A stretch of 64,000 nucleotides of DNA, taken from NCBI RefSeq assembly GCF_019711375.1, contig NZ_CP081295.1, positions 62,001 to 126,000 on the forward strand, written 5' to 3'. Positions 43,905 to 51,631 of this stretch are shown piece by piece; position 1 is the stretch's first letter, and every line of letters starts with the position of its first letter. The translations under genes and the position numbers were made by a program. The notes below the pieces were generated by a model that did not search any database, had not been told where the DNA came from, and saw nothing but the letters and a program-made list of their open reading frames with translations. Origin of the DNA: Qipengyuania aurantiaca (GTDB taxonomy: Bacteria; Pseudomonadota; Alphaproteobacteria; Sphingomonadales; Sphingomonadaceae).

Positions 43905-45272
43905 TCAGCCCTGGCTGCGACGACGATTCCGGTTGCGATTGCGATTGCCGCCGGGGCGACCACCGGGACGCCCGCCCTGCCCTGCACCGGCAGGCTTGCC
44001 CTTACGCGCCGGGTGCTTCTGCTTCGGCTTGGGCTTGGCGGCACCGCCCATCGGACGGACCTTGGGCTTGGCCATGCGCTGCTTGGGCTCGCGCTTGGTC
44101 GGACCCACGCCTTCGACCACCGCGCGGAAATTGTCGGGCAGCGGCAGACGCTCGAATTCCGCGTCGGTTTTCTTGCGGATGTCCTTCAAATAATCGCGCT
44201 CGTCCTCGGCGCAGAAGGCGATGGCGACACCGTCACGGCCCGCACGCGCGGTACGGCCGATGCGGTGGACATATTGCTCTGGCACGTTGGGCAGTTCGTA
44301 ATTGATGACGTGGCTGACGCCCGGGATGTCGATACCGCGCGCAGCGACATCGGTGGCGATCAGGATCGGCGTCTTGGCGCGCTTGAATTCGTCCAGCGCA
44401 CGCTCGCGCTGCGGCTGGCTCTTGTTGCCATGGATAGCATTGGCCGGGATGCCAGCCTGGCCGAGCTTCTTCACGATCCGGTCGCAGCCATGCTTGGTGC
44501 GGGCGAAGATCAGGACGCGTTCGAACTTGCGGGGGACCTGGTGGCGTTCAGACAGGACCAGTTCGAGGAGCGTCTGCTTCTCGTCCTGCTGGACCATGAA
44601 GAGATACTGGTCGATGCGTTCGGCCGTGGTGCTTTCGGGCGTCACGCTGACTTTGACCGGGTTGCGGCAATATTTGCCGACCAGTTCCTGGATTTGCTTC
44701 GGCATGGTGGCGCTGAAGAAGAGCGTCTGGCGGTCATCGGGCACAAGCTCGCTGATCTTGCGCAGCGCGTGGATAAAGCCGAGGTCGAGCATCTGGTCGG
44801 CCTCGTCGAGCACCAGCACTTCGACACCGTCGAGGCGGAAGGCTTTCTGGTCGATCAGGTCGAGCAGGCGGCCCGGCGTGGCGACAAGGATGTCGGTTCC
44901 GCGGTGCAGCTTGTTGCGGTCCTTGTTGACCGAAGTACCACCCACGATGGAGTGCACCTTGAGTCCCGCGAGAGCGCCGTAATCCTTGGCGCTCTCGGCG
45001 ATCTGGCCCGCCAATTCGCGCGTCGGGGCGAGAACCAGCATTCGGCAGGATTTGAACGGCGTCTGCTTGTCGGCATCGCGCAGACGGTCGATGCTGGGCA
45101 GCATGAAGGCGGCGGTCTTGCCGGTGCCGGTCTGAGCAATACCCATCAGGTCGCGGCCCTCGAGCACGGGGGGAATGGCCTGCGCCTGAATCGGGGTCGG
45201 CTCGGTATAGCCCTTCATGTCGAGGGCCTGGAGCACGGGCTGCGATAGCCCGAGGTCAGTGAATTGTGTCAT
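43905..45272 (-). CDS. DEAD-box ATP-dependent RNA helicase (RhlE-like)
   Basis: The 455-residue helicase has the Q-motif region GYTEPTPIQAQAIP, motif I AQTGTGKT, DEAD in LDEADQMLDLGF, SAT, ATDVAARGIDIPG and HRIGRTARAG. A basic, disordered tail follows, rich in Lys/Pro and ending in Gly-Arg-Pro-Gly and Asn-Arg repeats, typical for RNA-binding RhlE-type proteins. The ATG at 45272 is the family start; a longer frame to 45413 is rejected. The 222 bases before it hold no other gene and may form a long 5' leader, as is common for cold-induced helicases. Confidence 0.94.
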   Translation of the reverse strand: MTQFTDLGLSQPVLQALDMKGYTEPTPIQAQAIPPVLEGRDLMGIAQTGTGKTAAFMLPSIDRLRDADKQTPFKSCRMLVLAPTRELAGQIAESAKDYGALAGLKVHSIVGGTSVNKDRNKLHRGTDILVATPGRLLDLIDQKAFRLDGVEVLVLDEADQMLDLGFIHALRKISELVPDDRQTLFFSATMPKQIQELVGKYCRNPVKVSVTPESTTAERIDQYLFMVQQDEKQTLLELVLSERHQVPRKFERVLIFARTKHGCDRIVKKLGQAGIPANAIHGNKSQPQRERALDEFKRAKTPILIATDVAARGIDIPGVSHVINYELPNVPEQYVHRIGRTARAGRDGVAIAFCAEDERDYLKDIRKKTDAEFERLPLPDNFRAVVEGVGPTKREPKQRMAKPKVRPMGGAAKPKPKQKHPARKGKPAGAGQGGRPGGRPGGNRNRNRNRRRSQG

Positions 45273-45494
45273 GGATAAACTCGCAAAATATGCGGCGCGC
45301 TGACGGATTCCGGGCGGAATCGTCGCGCGGCGCGGGGGTTGGAACCACCCGCGTGAAAAGGGAAGTCTGGAAAACTGGACCGAGGCGCGGCCGGGGCAAT
45401 GGATGTCTCTCACATCGCCGCTTCACGCTGGCTTGCGCGCTTCGATGGGCGCCATGTGGATGCTGCAGTGCAAAAAGTCAATGCGCGGCGCGTG

Positions 45495-45899
45495 TCAGAC
45501 CTGCTTGAAGTTCAAAGCGGCGTTGAGGACGAACACCGTCAGCCCCGCAAAGACCGACACGATGACGCGCGCGACCAGATAATTTATCGGGGTCCAATGG
45601 GTCAGCACCCAGAACAAGCCGACCGTCACGATGAGGCCGACAATCGCGTTGCCGAGGAACAGCGCGTAGCCGGTCGAAAGCTTGCGCTCGGACCCTGCAA
45701 AAATCCAGGTTCGCCCGAAAACATAGTGGATCGAATTAGCGATGAGGAAGCTGATGCCTGTCGCCAGCACCGGATCGACACCTGCCTGCTCGACCAGCAG
45801 CCACAGCACGCCCAGCCCGACGAGGAACACGCCGGTGCTGACCACGGTGTTGCGCCATAGCATGCCGCCCGCACGGCGGGTGAAGAACCGTTTCAGCAT
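45495..45899 (-). CDS. GtrA-family membrane protein
   Basis: The 134-residue protein has four hydrophobic helices in the GtrA arrangement, with HYVFGRTWIFAG between helices 2 and 3 and NAALNFKQV at the end. GtrA proteins act in translocation of lipid-linked sugars. Here it is not fused to a glycosyltransferase but lies 11 bases behind a ferritin-like gene, with which it is probably co-transcribed. A second GtrA domain in this window is fused to GT2 at 36062-37153. Confidence 0.88.
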   Translation of the reverse strand: MLKRFFTRRAGGMLWRNTVVSTGVFLVGLGVLWLLVEQAGVDPVLATGISFLIANSIHYVFGRTWIFAGSERKLSTGYALFLGNAIVGLIVTVGLFWVLTHWTPINYLVARVIVSVFAGLTVFVLNAALNFKQV

Positions 45900-45910
45900 G
45901 GAGGTCTCGC

Positions 45911-46594
45911 TCAGGCAGGCACGGCCAGCTTGGGCGCGGGCTTGGGATTGCTCTCGCCCGCATCGCGCCATTCGGTCCTGCGCGGCGCCCCGAACCAGAG
46001 GAACAGCAGCGGCAGCTTGATGAAGAGCAGTTCGGAATGGATCATCCGGTCGATCCAGACCTCGCGCCGGTTGGGCATCCGCCTCTGGTTTTCGGCAAGC
46101 CACTTGTCATAGGGCAGGAAGTGATCGGGCTCGTCGACATGGACGACCTCGAAGATCTTGTGCAGCGCCTTGTCCTGTTTGACGATCGGGTGGTCGAGCA
46201 GGATCTCGACCTGCTTAAGGCCACGCTTTTCGGTCAGCGAGATCACGCGGCACAGCCGTTCGAAAAGATCGTCGCTGGCAATGATGGCATCGGTGTCGAG
46301 ACTGTCGATCGAGGTCCCGAAGGTAATCTCAATGAAGCGGTCGATGTGGCCGAAGGTCCGGTCGAGCGCGATGGGCATAGTCCCGCGCAGCTCGAACCAG
46401 CGCTTGAACATGGTGTAATGCTTGCGCTCGTCCGCCCGGTGCTTCTCGACCGCCGCGATAAGTTCGGTCGCCTCGGGATGCTTGGCCTTCACCGCCTCCA
46501 GCACCCGGTCGAGCGCGGTATATCCGCGATGCTCGTTATAGATGTAGATCGACCCGAGGAGGTCGAGATAGCGACGCGCGAACCATGCTTTCAT
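45911..46594 (-). CDS. Ferritin-like diiron-type protein, function unknown
   Basis: The 227-residue protein is largely helical and has carboxylate/His pairs that suit a diiron ferritin-like fold: E21-H22 near the N-terminus, E56-RKH59 (ExxH) in AVEKHRADERKHYTMFKRW, and VDEPDHF near residue 155. A hydrophobic segment near the C-terminus (LLFIKLPLLFLWFG) could associate with membrane. Diiron members of this type include oxidases and hydroxylases. It is paired with a GtrA gene; no substrate is evident. Confidence 0.65.
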   Translation of the reverse strand: MKAWFARRYLDLLGSIYIYNEHRGYTALDRVLEAVKAKHPEATELIAAVEKHRADERKHYTMFKRWFELRGTMPIALDRTFGHIDRFIEITFGTSIDSLDTDAIIASDDLFERLCRVISLTEKRGLKQVEILLDHPIVKQDKALHKIFEVVHVDEPDHFLPYDKWLAENQRRMPNRREVWIDRMIHSELLFIKLPLLFLWFGAPRRTEWRDAGESNPKPAPKLAVPA

Positions 46595-46663
46595 TGCAAT
46601 GGTTTACCATGTGCCGCATTTGACGTCACCAAGTGGTTCATTGAGAAACAGATTGCCGTTCAG

Positions 46664-47062
46664 ATGGAGAAAGCGCTGCCTCCAATGTCTAGACATCTTT
46701 CTCCATCCAAGCCGCTACCGACTGGCAGACGTTTCTTTGACCGTTATTCCGAGGGAATGTCGGCAAACGACATTCAGCGAGTCACAGGCTGGAGTAAGGC
46801 CACATTCTTTAGAAGGTCAGCGCTTCCCGACTTTCCTGCTGCGCATTCCCTCCGAGGATCTCGAAAATTTTGGCACGCAATCGAAGTGTTAGAATGGGTC
46901 TCAAAATTCAATCTCATGGCTATCATGCCAAGGGAAGCGTTTGACCAATTCGAGAGAGACCTAGCCGATCGCAGCTTCGCCGATCCTCGCCTCAAAACCC
47001 ATTATGGGCGGCTCATAGAGAGGGAAATCGTCCGCCGGATGCGCGTCGACAGGTCCATTTAG
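46664..47062 (+). CDS. Putative DNA-binding protein (AlpA/excisionase-like helix-turn-helix)
   Basis: This 132-residue orphan has EGMSANDIQRVTGWSKATFF and RRSALPDFP, then HSLRGSRKFWHAIEVLEWV. The order (helix-turn-helix, then a wing with Arg/Ser and a Trp-rich helix) is that of AlpA/MerR-like excisionase folds. A basic C-terminal helix follows (RLIEREIVRRMRVD). The start is uncertain (ATG 46664 or 46685; no good ribosome binding site). Base composition is visibly more AT-rich than both neighbours, which suggests acquired DNA, but no integrase or att site adjoins. Confidence 0.6.
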   Translation: MEKALPPMSRHLSPSKPLPTGRRFFDRYSEGMSANDIQRVTGWSKATFFRRSALPDFPAAHSLRGSRKFWHAIEVLEWVSKFNLMAIMPREAFDQFERDLADRSFADPRLKTHYGRLIEREIVRRMRVDRSI

Positions 47063-47195
47063 CAGCCGGCACAAGAACCTTCGACTCTTTTTGAGACAGC
47101 TAAGTTTTTGAAGTATTGATGTTTTGCATTTCTGGTGGGGGGATAACTTCGGCACGGTGCTAAATGAATGAAGTCTGCCACGGTATATCCATGCC

Positions 47196-47375
47196 ATGCC
47201 CGTCGAAATCACCTTTGCCACCGTCATTATCGCTTTAGGCGTCTTCTGCTTTCTGCTTCTGCGGGGCGTTGCGTCAGTGATCTGGGCGAAACGTTGCCAT
47301 CCAAAAAATCCATCATTCAAAAGCCCATCTACCAACATCAGCTTGATGGGCGGTAAGGGAAAGATGGATGACTAG
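47196..47375 (+). CDS. Possible small membrane protein (59 aa)
   Basis: The open frame begins MPVEITFATVIIALGVFCF, with one clear membrane helix (about 5-22), followed by a basic, serine-rich tail ending KGKMDD. The ribosome binding site is weak. It ends 4 bases inside the convergent pgi gene, like many real gene pairs here. The preceding bases 47063-47195 contain no recognisable feature. It lies in the same AT-richer insert as the DNA-binding gene. Confidence 0.4.
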   Translation: MPVEITFATVIIALGVFCFLLLRGVASVIWAKRCHPKNPSFKSPSTNISLMGGKGKMDD

Positions 47376-48958
47376 CCAGCGCCCAATCCAGCCGCATCCA
47401 GCAACTCTTCCGTACTCGCGTCGAATTCCTCGCCGCCCTGCTCGATCGCCTTGGCCATCTGCTTGCCCAGTTCGACGCCGAACTGGTCGAAGGGATTGAT
47501 GCCCATCAGCACGGCATTGGCGAAGGTGCGGTGTTCGTGGAAGGCGATCAACGCGCCAAGTGTCGCCGCGTCGAGGTCGTCGCACAGGATAGTCGCCGAG
47601 GGACGGTCGCCGGGGTAATTGCGCGCGGGGTCCTTGCCCTTCTTGCCCGCCATCAGCGCGGCGCCTTGGGCAAAGCAGTTCATCAGCAGGATGCGGTGAT
47701 GCGCGGGGTCGAGCTCGTCGCCCGGCGCGATGCTGGCGATGAAGTCGACCGGGATCAGATGGGTGCCCTGGTGGAGCAGCTGGAAGACCGCGTGCTGCGC
47801 GTCGGTGCCCACCCCGCCCCAGGTGATCGGCGCCGTCGGGCCGTCGACCGGCTGCATGTCGGCGGTCACGCGCTTGCCGTTGCTCTCCATCTCCAGCTGC
47901 TGGAGATAGTCGGGGAACAGCCCCAGCCGCTCGTCATAGGCGAAGACGGCGCGCGTCTGGCAGCCGCGCACGCGGGTGTAGTAAAGGTCGGCAAAGGCCG
48001 CGCGCAGGACGAGGTTATCCTCCACGCCGCGATCGCGGAAATGCGCGTCCACCTCGGCAGCACCGGCCAGCATTTCGCGAAATTCGTCCATGCCCACCGC
48101 CATGGCGATGGGGAACCCGATGCTCGACCAGATCGAATAGCGCCCACCTACGCTCTCCTGGAACGGGAGGATGCGCGTTTCGTCGACGCCCCATTCGACA
48201 GCACCTTCGGGATTGGCGGTGAGAGCCACCACGCGGCCGCCCGGATCAGACACGCCGTTCTCGCCCAGCCATTTCAGCGCGCTGGCGGCGTTTGTCATAG
48301 TCTCGATGGTGGTGAAGGTCTTGCTGGCGACCGCGATCAGCGTCTTGGCCGGATCGCACTTAGCAAAGGCGGCTTCCAGCGCCACGCCGTCGATGTTGGA
48401 GACGACATGGACATCGCAGCGAGCGAATTCGCGGGCCAAAGCGTCGACGCCCAGCGCCGGGCCGAGCGCGCTGCCGCCGATGCCGATGTGGATGAGATGC
48501 TCGATCTCGCCGAACGCGCCCTGGTGGATCGCTTCGACCAGCATGCCCATCCGGTCGATCAGCGCGGCGGCCTCTTCCACCTTTGCCTCGTCGCCCACTC
48601 CGCGCAAGGTCGCATGATCGGCGGCGCGGCCTTCGGTCGGGTTGACGACCTCGCCTGCGAAGAGCTTGGCGCGCATTTCGGCGAAATCCATCGTCTCGGC
48701 CAGCTCGGCGAACTTGCCCAGCACCGCCCGGTCGAGATGGGTCTTAGACCAATCGAACAGAATCCCGCCGGGCGCCATGGGATCGCCCTTGGCCTCGCCC
48801 GCAAGCTCGATCCGGCCCGAGAGCATCGCCACGCGGTCCTTGCCGCCCGGCTCGTCCGCCCCCTCGCCTCCATCACGACTCGCGCTGAACAATTCGAGCA
48901 GCGTGGGCTGCGGCAGCGCAGCCAGTTCGCTCCAGATATCGGCGGCAGATTTGGTCAT
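47372..48958 (-). CDS. pgi: Glucose-6-phosphate isomerase
   Basis: The 528-residue enzyme interconverts glucose-6-phosphate and fructose-6-phosphate. Visible are HIGIGGSALGP near the phosphate site, the first family signature GGRYSIWSSIGFPIAMAVG, the catalytic Glu region in the HQGTH segment, and the second signature NPFDQFGVELGKQMAK. An alternative TTG start three codons upstream (48967) has AAAGGA close by. The gene is the first enzyme of central sugar metabolism seen in the window and stands alone. Confidence 0.95.
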   Translation of the reverse strand: MTKSAADIWSELAALPQPTLLELFSASRDGGEGADEPGGKDRVAMLSGRIELAGEAKGDPMAPGGILFDWSKTHLDRAVLGKFAELAETMDFAEMRAKLFAGEVVNPTEGRAADHATLRGVGDEAKVEEAAALIDRMGMLVEAIHQGAFGEIEHLIHIGIGGSALGPALGVDALAREFARCDVHVVSNIDGVALEAAFAKCDPAKTLIAVASKTFTTIETMTNAASALKWLGENGVSDPGGRVVALTANPEGAVEWGVDETRILPFQESVGGRYSIWSSIGFPIAMAVGMDEFREMLAGAAEVDAHFRDRGVEDNLVLRAAFADLYYTRVRGCQTRAVFAYDERLGLFPDYLQQLEMESNGKRVTADMQPVDGPTAPITWGGVGTDAQHAVFQLLHQGTHLIPVDFIASIAPGDELDPAHHRILLMNCFAQGAALMAGKKGKDPARNYPGDRPSATILCDDLDAATLGALIAFHEHRTFANAVLMGINPFDQFGVELGKQMAKAIEQGGEEFDASTEELLDAAGLGAG

Positions 48959-49011
48959 GGCGGGCAAAAATCCTTTGAAGGGCGGTTGCCTCGCGACTAG
49001 GGCTTTCGGCG

Positions 49012-49863
49012 ATGAATGAGAACCCCCGCCTTGTGCAACCGGACGCCGACGCCGATCCGGACGCCGTGACCGCAGTCGACACGAGTGCCGAAGAGCAGGA
49101 AAGCTGGGGCGATTTCGCCAAGTTCGTGCTCAAGCTGGTGCTGGTGGTCGTGATCTTCCGCAGCTTCATATTCTCGCCCTTCACCATCCCGAGCGAGAGC
49201 ATGCTGCCGGGCCTCAGGAACGGCGATTATCTCGTCGCGGCCAAGTGGCCCTATGGCTATTCGCGCCTGTCGCTGCCCTTCGAAGCGCCGCTCATCCCCG
49301 GCCGCATCTTCGCCGACATGCCAGAGCGCGGCGACGTGGTGATCTTCAAGCACCCGGTCGACGGCACCGATTACGTCAAGCGCGCCATTGGCCTTCCGGG
49401 CGACACCGTGGCCCTGCGTGGCGGCACCGTCTTCCTCAACGGCCAACCGCTGGAACAGCGCCGCGGGGAATATGTCGACATCCCGATGAGCGAGAACACC
49501 GGCTGCCGCAGCGATGGCGGGACGGTGGTGGACGAAAGCACTTGCCGCTATCGCCAGATCACCGAGACTCTGCCTTCGGGCAAGAGCTATCCGACCATCG
49601 ACTTCGGCCCGCATCCCAAGGATAGTTTCGGCCCGATCGTCGTGCCGCAGGGCGAGATTTTCGTGATGGGCGACAATCGCGACAATTCGATGGACAGCCG
49701 TTTCCCCGCCGTGGCCGGTGGCGGCGTCGGACTGGTCGATGCCGACCTGCTGGTCGCGCGTGCCAGCATGGTTCTGTGGTCGACCGACGGCAGCGCCGAA
49801 TGGCTGCTGCCATGGACCTGGTTCTCCGCCGCGCGATGGGACCGGATCGGAACCGGCATATGA
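49012..49863 (+). CDS. lepB: Signal peptidase I
   Basis: The 283-residue inner-membrane protease cleaves signal peptides from exported proteins. One N-terminal membrane helix (about 38-55) is followed by the nucleophile S63 in PSESMLP and the general base K123 in DYVKRAIGLPGD. GDNRDNSMDSR is the conserved box E. An extra Cys-containing loop near 170-185 could be disulfide-bonded. It overlaps rnc by ATGA and heads the lepB-rnc-era operon, a conserved arrangement. Confidence 0.96.
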   Translation: MNENPRLVQPDADADPDAVTAVDTSAEEQESWGDFAKFVLKLVLVVVIFRSFIFSPFTIPSESMLPGLRNGDYLVAAKWPYGYSRLSLPFEAPLIPGRIFADMPERGDVVIFKHPVDGTDYVKRAIGLPGDTVALRGGTVFLNGQPLEQRRGEYVDIPMSENTGCRSDGGTVVDESTCRYRQITETLPSGKSYPTIDFGPHPKDSFGPIVVPQGEIFVMGDNRDNSMDSRFPAVAGGGVGLVDADLLVARASMVLWSTDGSAEWLLPWTWFSAARWDRIGTGI

Positions 49864-50531
49864 GCGCGCTCGATCCCGAGACACGCGAGTGGCTGGAAAA
49901 GACCGGCTTCTCCGTCCAGGACGAAGCGCTGTGGCAAGCCGCGCTCACCCATGGCAGCATGGGCGAGAAGAACGATTACGAACGGCTCGAATTCCTTGGT
50001 GACCGGGTGCTCGGCCTGTCGATCGCGCACTGGCTCTATGGCGAGAGCGAAGCGCCCGAGGGCAAGCTCGCCCAGCGTCTCAACGCCATCGTCAGCCGCG
50101 AAATGTGCGCCACCGTGGCGCGCGGGATCGACCTGTCGGAGCATATGCGCATTTCCAAGCAGGCGCGCGCCGATGGCGGCAAGGACAGCGACAACATCCT
50201 CGGCGACGTGATGGAGGCGCTGCTCGGCGCGCAATATCTCGACAACGGGTTCAAGGCGGCGCGCACTCTCATCCACGTACTCTGGCGCCCTGCGCTCGAA
50301 AGCGGTGCCGGCGAGAGCAAGCATCCCAAGAGCGCGCTGCAGGAATGGGCCGCGGGCAACCGCCGCAAGCCGCCCGAATACGAAGTGGTAGAGCGCTCGG
50401 GCCCCGATCACGCGGCCAAGTTCACCGTCAAGGTCAGCGTACACAAGGTCGGCGAGGCCACCGCCACCGCCGGGAGCAAGGGCGAGGCCGAAAAGGCCGC
50501 CGCCAAGGAATTCATGGAGAAGTTCGGATGA
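49860..50531 (+). CDS. rnc: Ribonuclease III
   Basis: The 223-residue double-stranded-RNA endonuclease processes rRNA precursors and regulatory RNAs. The signature ERLEFLGDRVL (41-51) and DNILGDVMEALLGAQYLD supply the acidic metal ligands. A double-stranded-RNA-binding domain occupies about 150-223 and ends with GSKGEAEKAAAKEFMEKF. The ATG at 49860 overlaps the lepB stop by 4 bases, and its own stop overlaps era by 4. Confidence 0.96.
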   Translation: MSALDPETREWLEKTGFSVQDEALWQAALTHGSMGEKNDYERLEFLGDRVLGLSIAHWLYGESEAPEGKLAQRLNAIVSREMCATVARGIDLSEHMRISKQARADGGKDSDNILGDVMEALLGAQYLDNGFKAARTLIHVLWRPALESGAGESKHPKSALQEWAAGNRRKPPEYEVVERSGPDHAAKFTVKVSVHKVGEATATAGSKGEAEKAAAKEFMEKFG

Positions 50532-51448
50532 CCCTTCGACAGGCTCAGGACGGGTCGGGAACGCGGTGCGGCCTAGTTGCCGTCATCGGTGCCCCGAATG
50601 CGGGCAAATCAACGCTGGTGAACCAGCTTGTCGGCCAGAAGGTCGCGATCACCAGCGCCAAGGCGCAGACGACGCGCGCGCGAATGCTCGGCATCGCGCT
50701 GCATGACGATACTCAGATGGTGTTGGTCGACACGCCGGGTATCTTCTCGCCCAAGCGCAAGCTCGATCGCGCCATGGTCAGCGCAGCGTGGGACGGGACG
50801 GAAACCGCCGACGCCGTGCTGCTGATGGTCGACCCGATCAAGCAGCGCCGCCACGAACTCGACCCGCTGGTCGAAGCGCTTGCCAAGCGCCCGGAACGCA
50901 AGATCCTCGTCCTCAACAAAGTCGACGCGGCGAAGAAGGAGCCGCTGCTCGCACTGGCGCAGGAGCTGGGCGAGAAGGTCGCGTTTTTCGAAGTGTATTT
51001 CGTATCGGCGCTGACCGGCGATGGCGTGCCTCAACTGAAAGAGGCGCTCGCGGGAATGATGCCCAAAGGTCCGTGGATGTATCCCGAGGACCAGGTCTCC
51101 GACGCCAGCGAACGCCTGCTCGCCACTGAAATCACCCGCGAACAGCTCTACAAGCAGCTCCACGAGGAACTGCCCTACGACAGCGCGGTTCGGCCCGAGA
51201 AGTACATCCAGCGCCCGGACGGCAGTGTGGAAATTCACCAGCAGATCGTGGTCATGCGCGACAACCAGCGCGCCATCGTGCTCGGCAAGGGCGGCAGCCG
51301 GATCAAGGCCATCGGCCAGGCTGCGCGCGAGGAACTCTCCGAGCTGTTAGGCCAGAAGGTCCACCTCTTCCTCCACGTGAAGACCGATGAACGCTGGAGC
51401 GAGGATAAGGAGATCTTCGAGGAACTGGGCCTGGAGTGGAAGGGCTAG
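50528..51448 (+). CDS. era: GTPase Era
   Basis: The 306-residue GTPase assists 30S subunit assembly by binding the 16S rRNA 3' end. G1 is GAPNAGKST (21-29), G3 DTPG, G4 NKVD. The KH domain carries VLGKGGSRIKAIGQAAR. The ATG overlaps rnc by 4 bases. The first residues after Met (TLRQAQDGSG) are unlike Era and are encoded by a palindromic repeat at 50532-50551. They make the N-terminus longer than in typical Era; a GTG or TTG further in would bypass it, but translational coupling favours this ATG. Confidence 0.94.
   Translation: MTLRQAQDGSGTRCGLVAVIGAPNAGKSTLVNQLVGQKVAITSAKAQTTRARMLGIALHDDTQMVLVDTPGIFSPKRKLDRAMVSAAWDGTETADAVLLMVDPIKQRRHELDPLVEALAKRPERKILVLNKVDAAKKEPLLALAQELGEKVAFFEVYFVSALTGDGVPQLKEALAGMMPKGPWMYPEDQVSDASERLLATEITREQLYKQLHEELPYDSAVRPEKYIQRPDGSVEIHQQIVVMRDNQRAIVLGKGGSRIKAIGQAAREELSELLGQKVHLFLHVKTDERWSEDKEIFEELGLEWKG
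50532..50551 (+). repeat. Sphingomonad palindromic (REP-like) repeat inside the 5' end of era
   Basis: CCCTTCGACAGGCTCAGGAC closely matches the two copies at 58445-58540 (core CTTCGACAAGCTCAGG). Here it begins directly after the era start codon and is translated as part of the protein. REP-like elements normally avoid coding sequence, which makes this copy notable. Confidence 0.75.
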
Positions 51449-51631
51449 TTAGCGCTTCTTCGCCACCTTGATCTTATTCTTCTTGGCGAAATCCTTCGTC
51501 GATTCCTCGCTGCGGTTCAACGCCTTGGCAATCTGCTTGAGGCCCTGACCCTTGGCGGCGAGGGTGCGGAGCTGGCCCGCCTCCTCGCCTGTCCAGGGTT
51601 GCTTGTGACGCTCGAAGCGTTCCTTGCCCAT
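51449..51631 (-). CDS. Small basic helix-turn-helix-like protein
   Basis: The 60-residue protein reads as one SANT/homeodomain-like three-helix unit: WTGEEAGQLRTLAAKGQG, then LKQIAKALNRSEESTKDFA, then a lysine-rich tail. It resembles compact DNA-binding domains. Its start overlaps the topA stop by one base (TGATG), so it is translationally coupled to topA. It may be a nucleoid-associated partner, but that is inference only. Confidence 0.7.
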   Translation of the reverse strand: MGKERFERHKQPWTGEEAGQLRTLAAKGQGLKQIAKALNRSEESTKDFAKKNKIKVAKKR

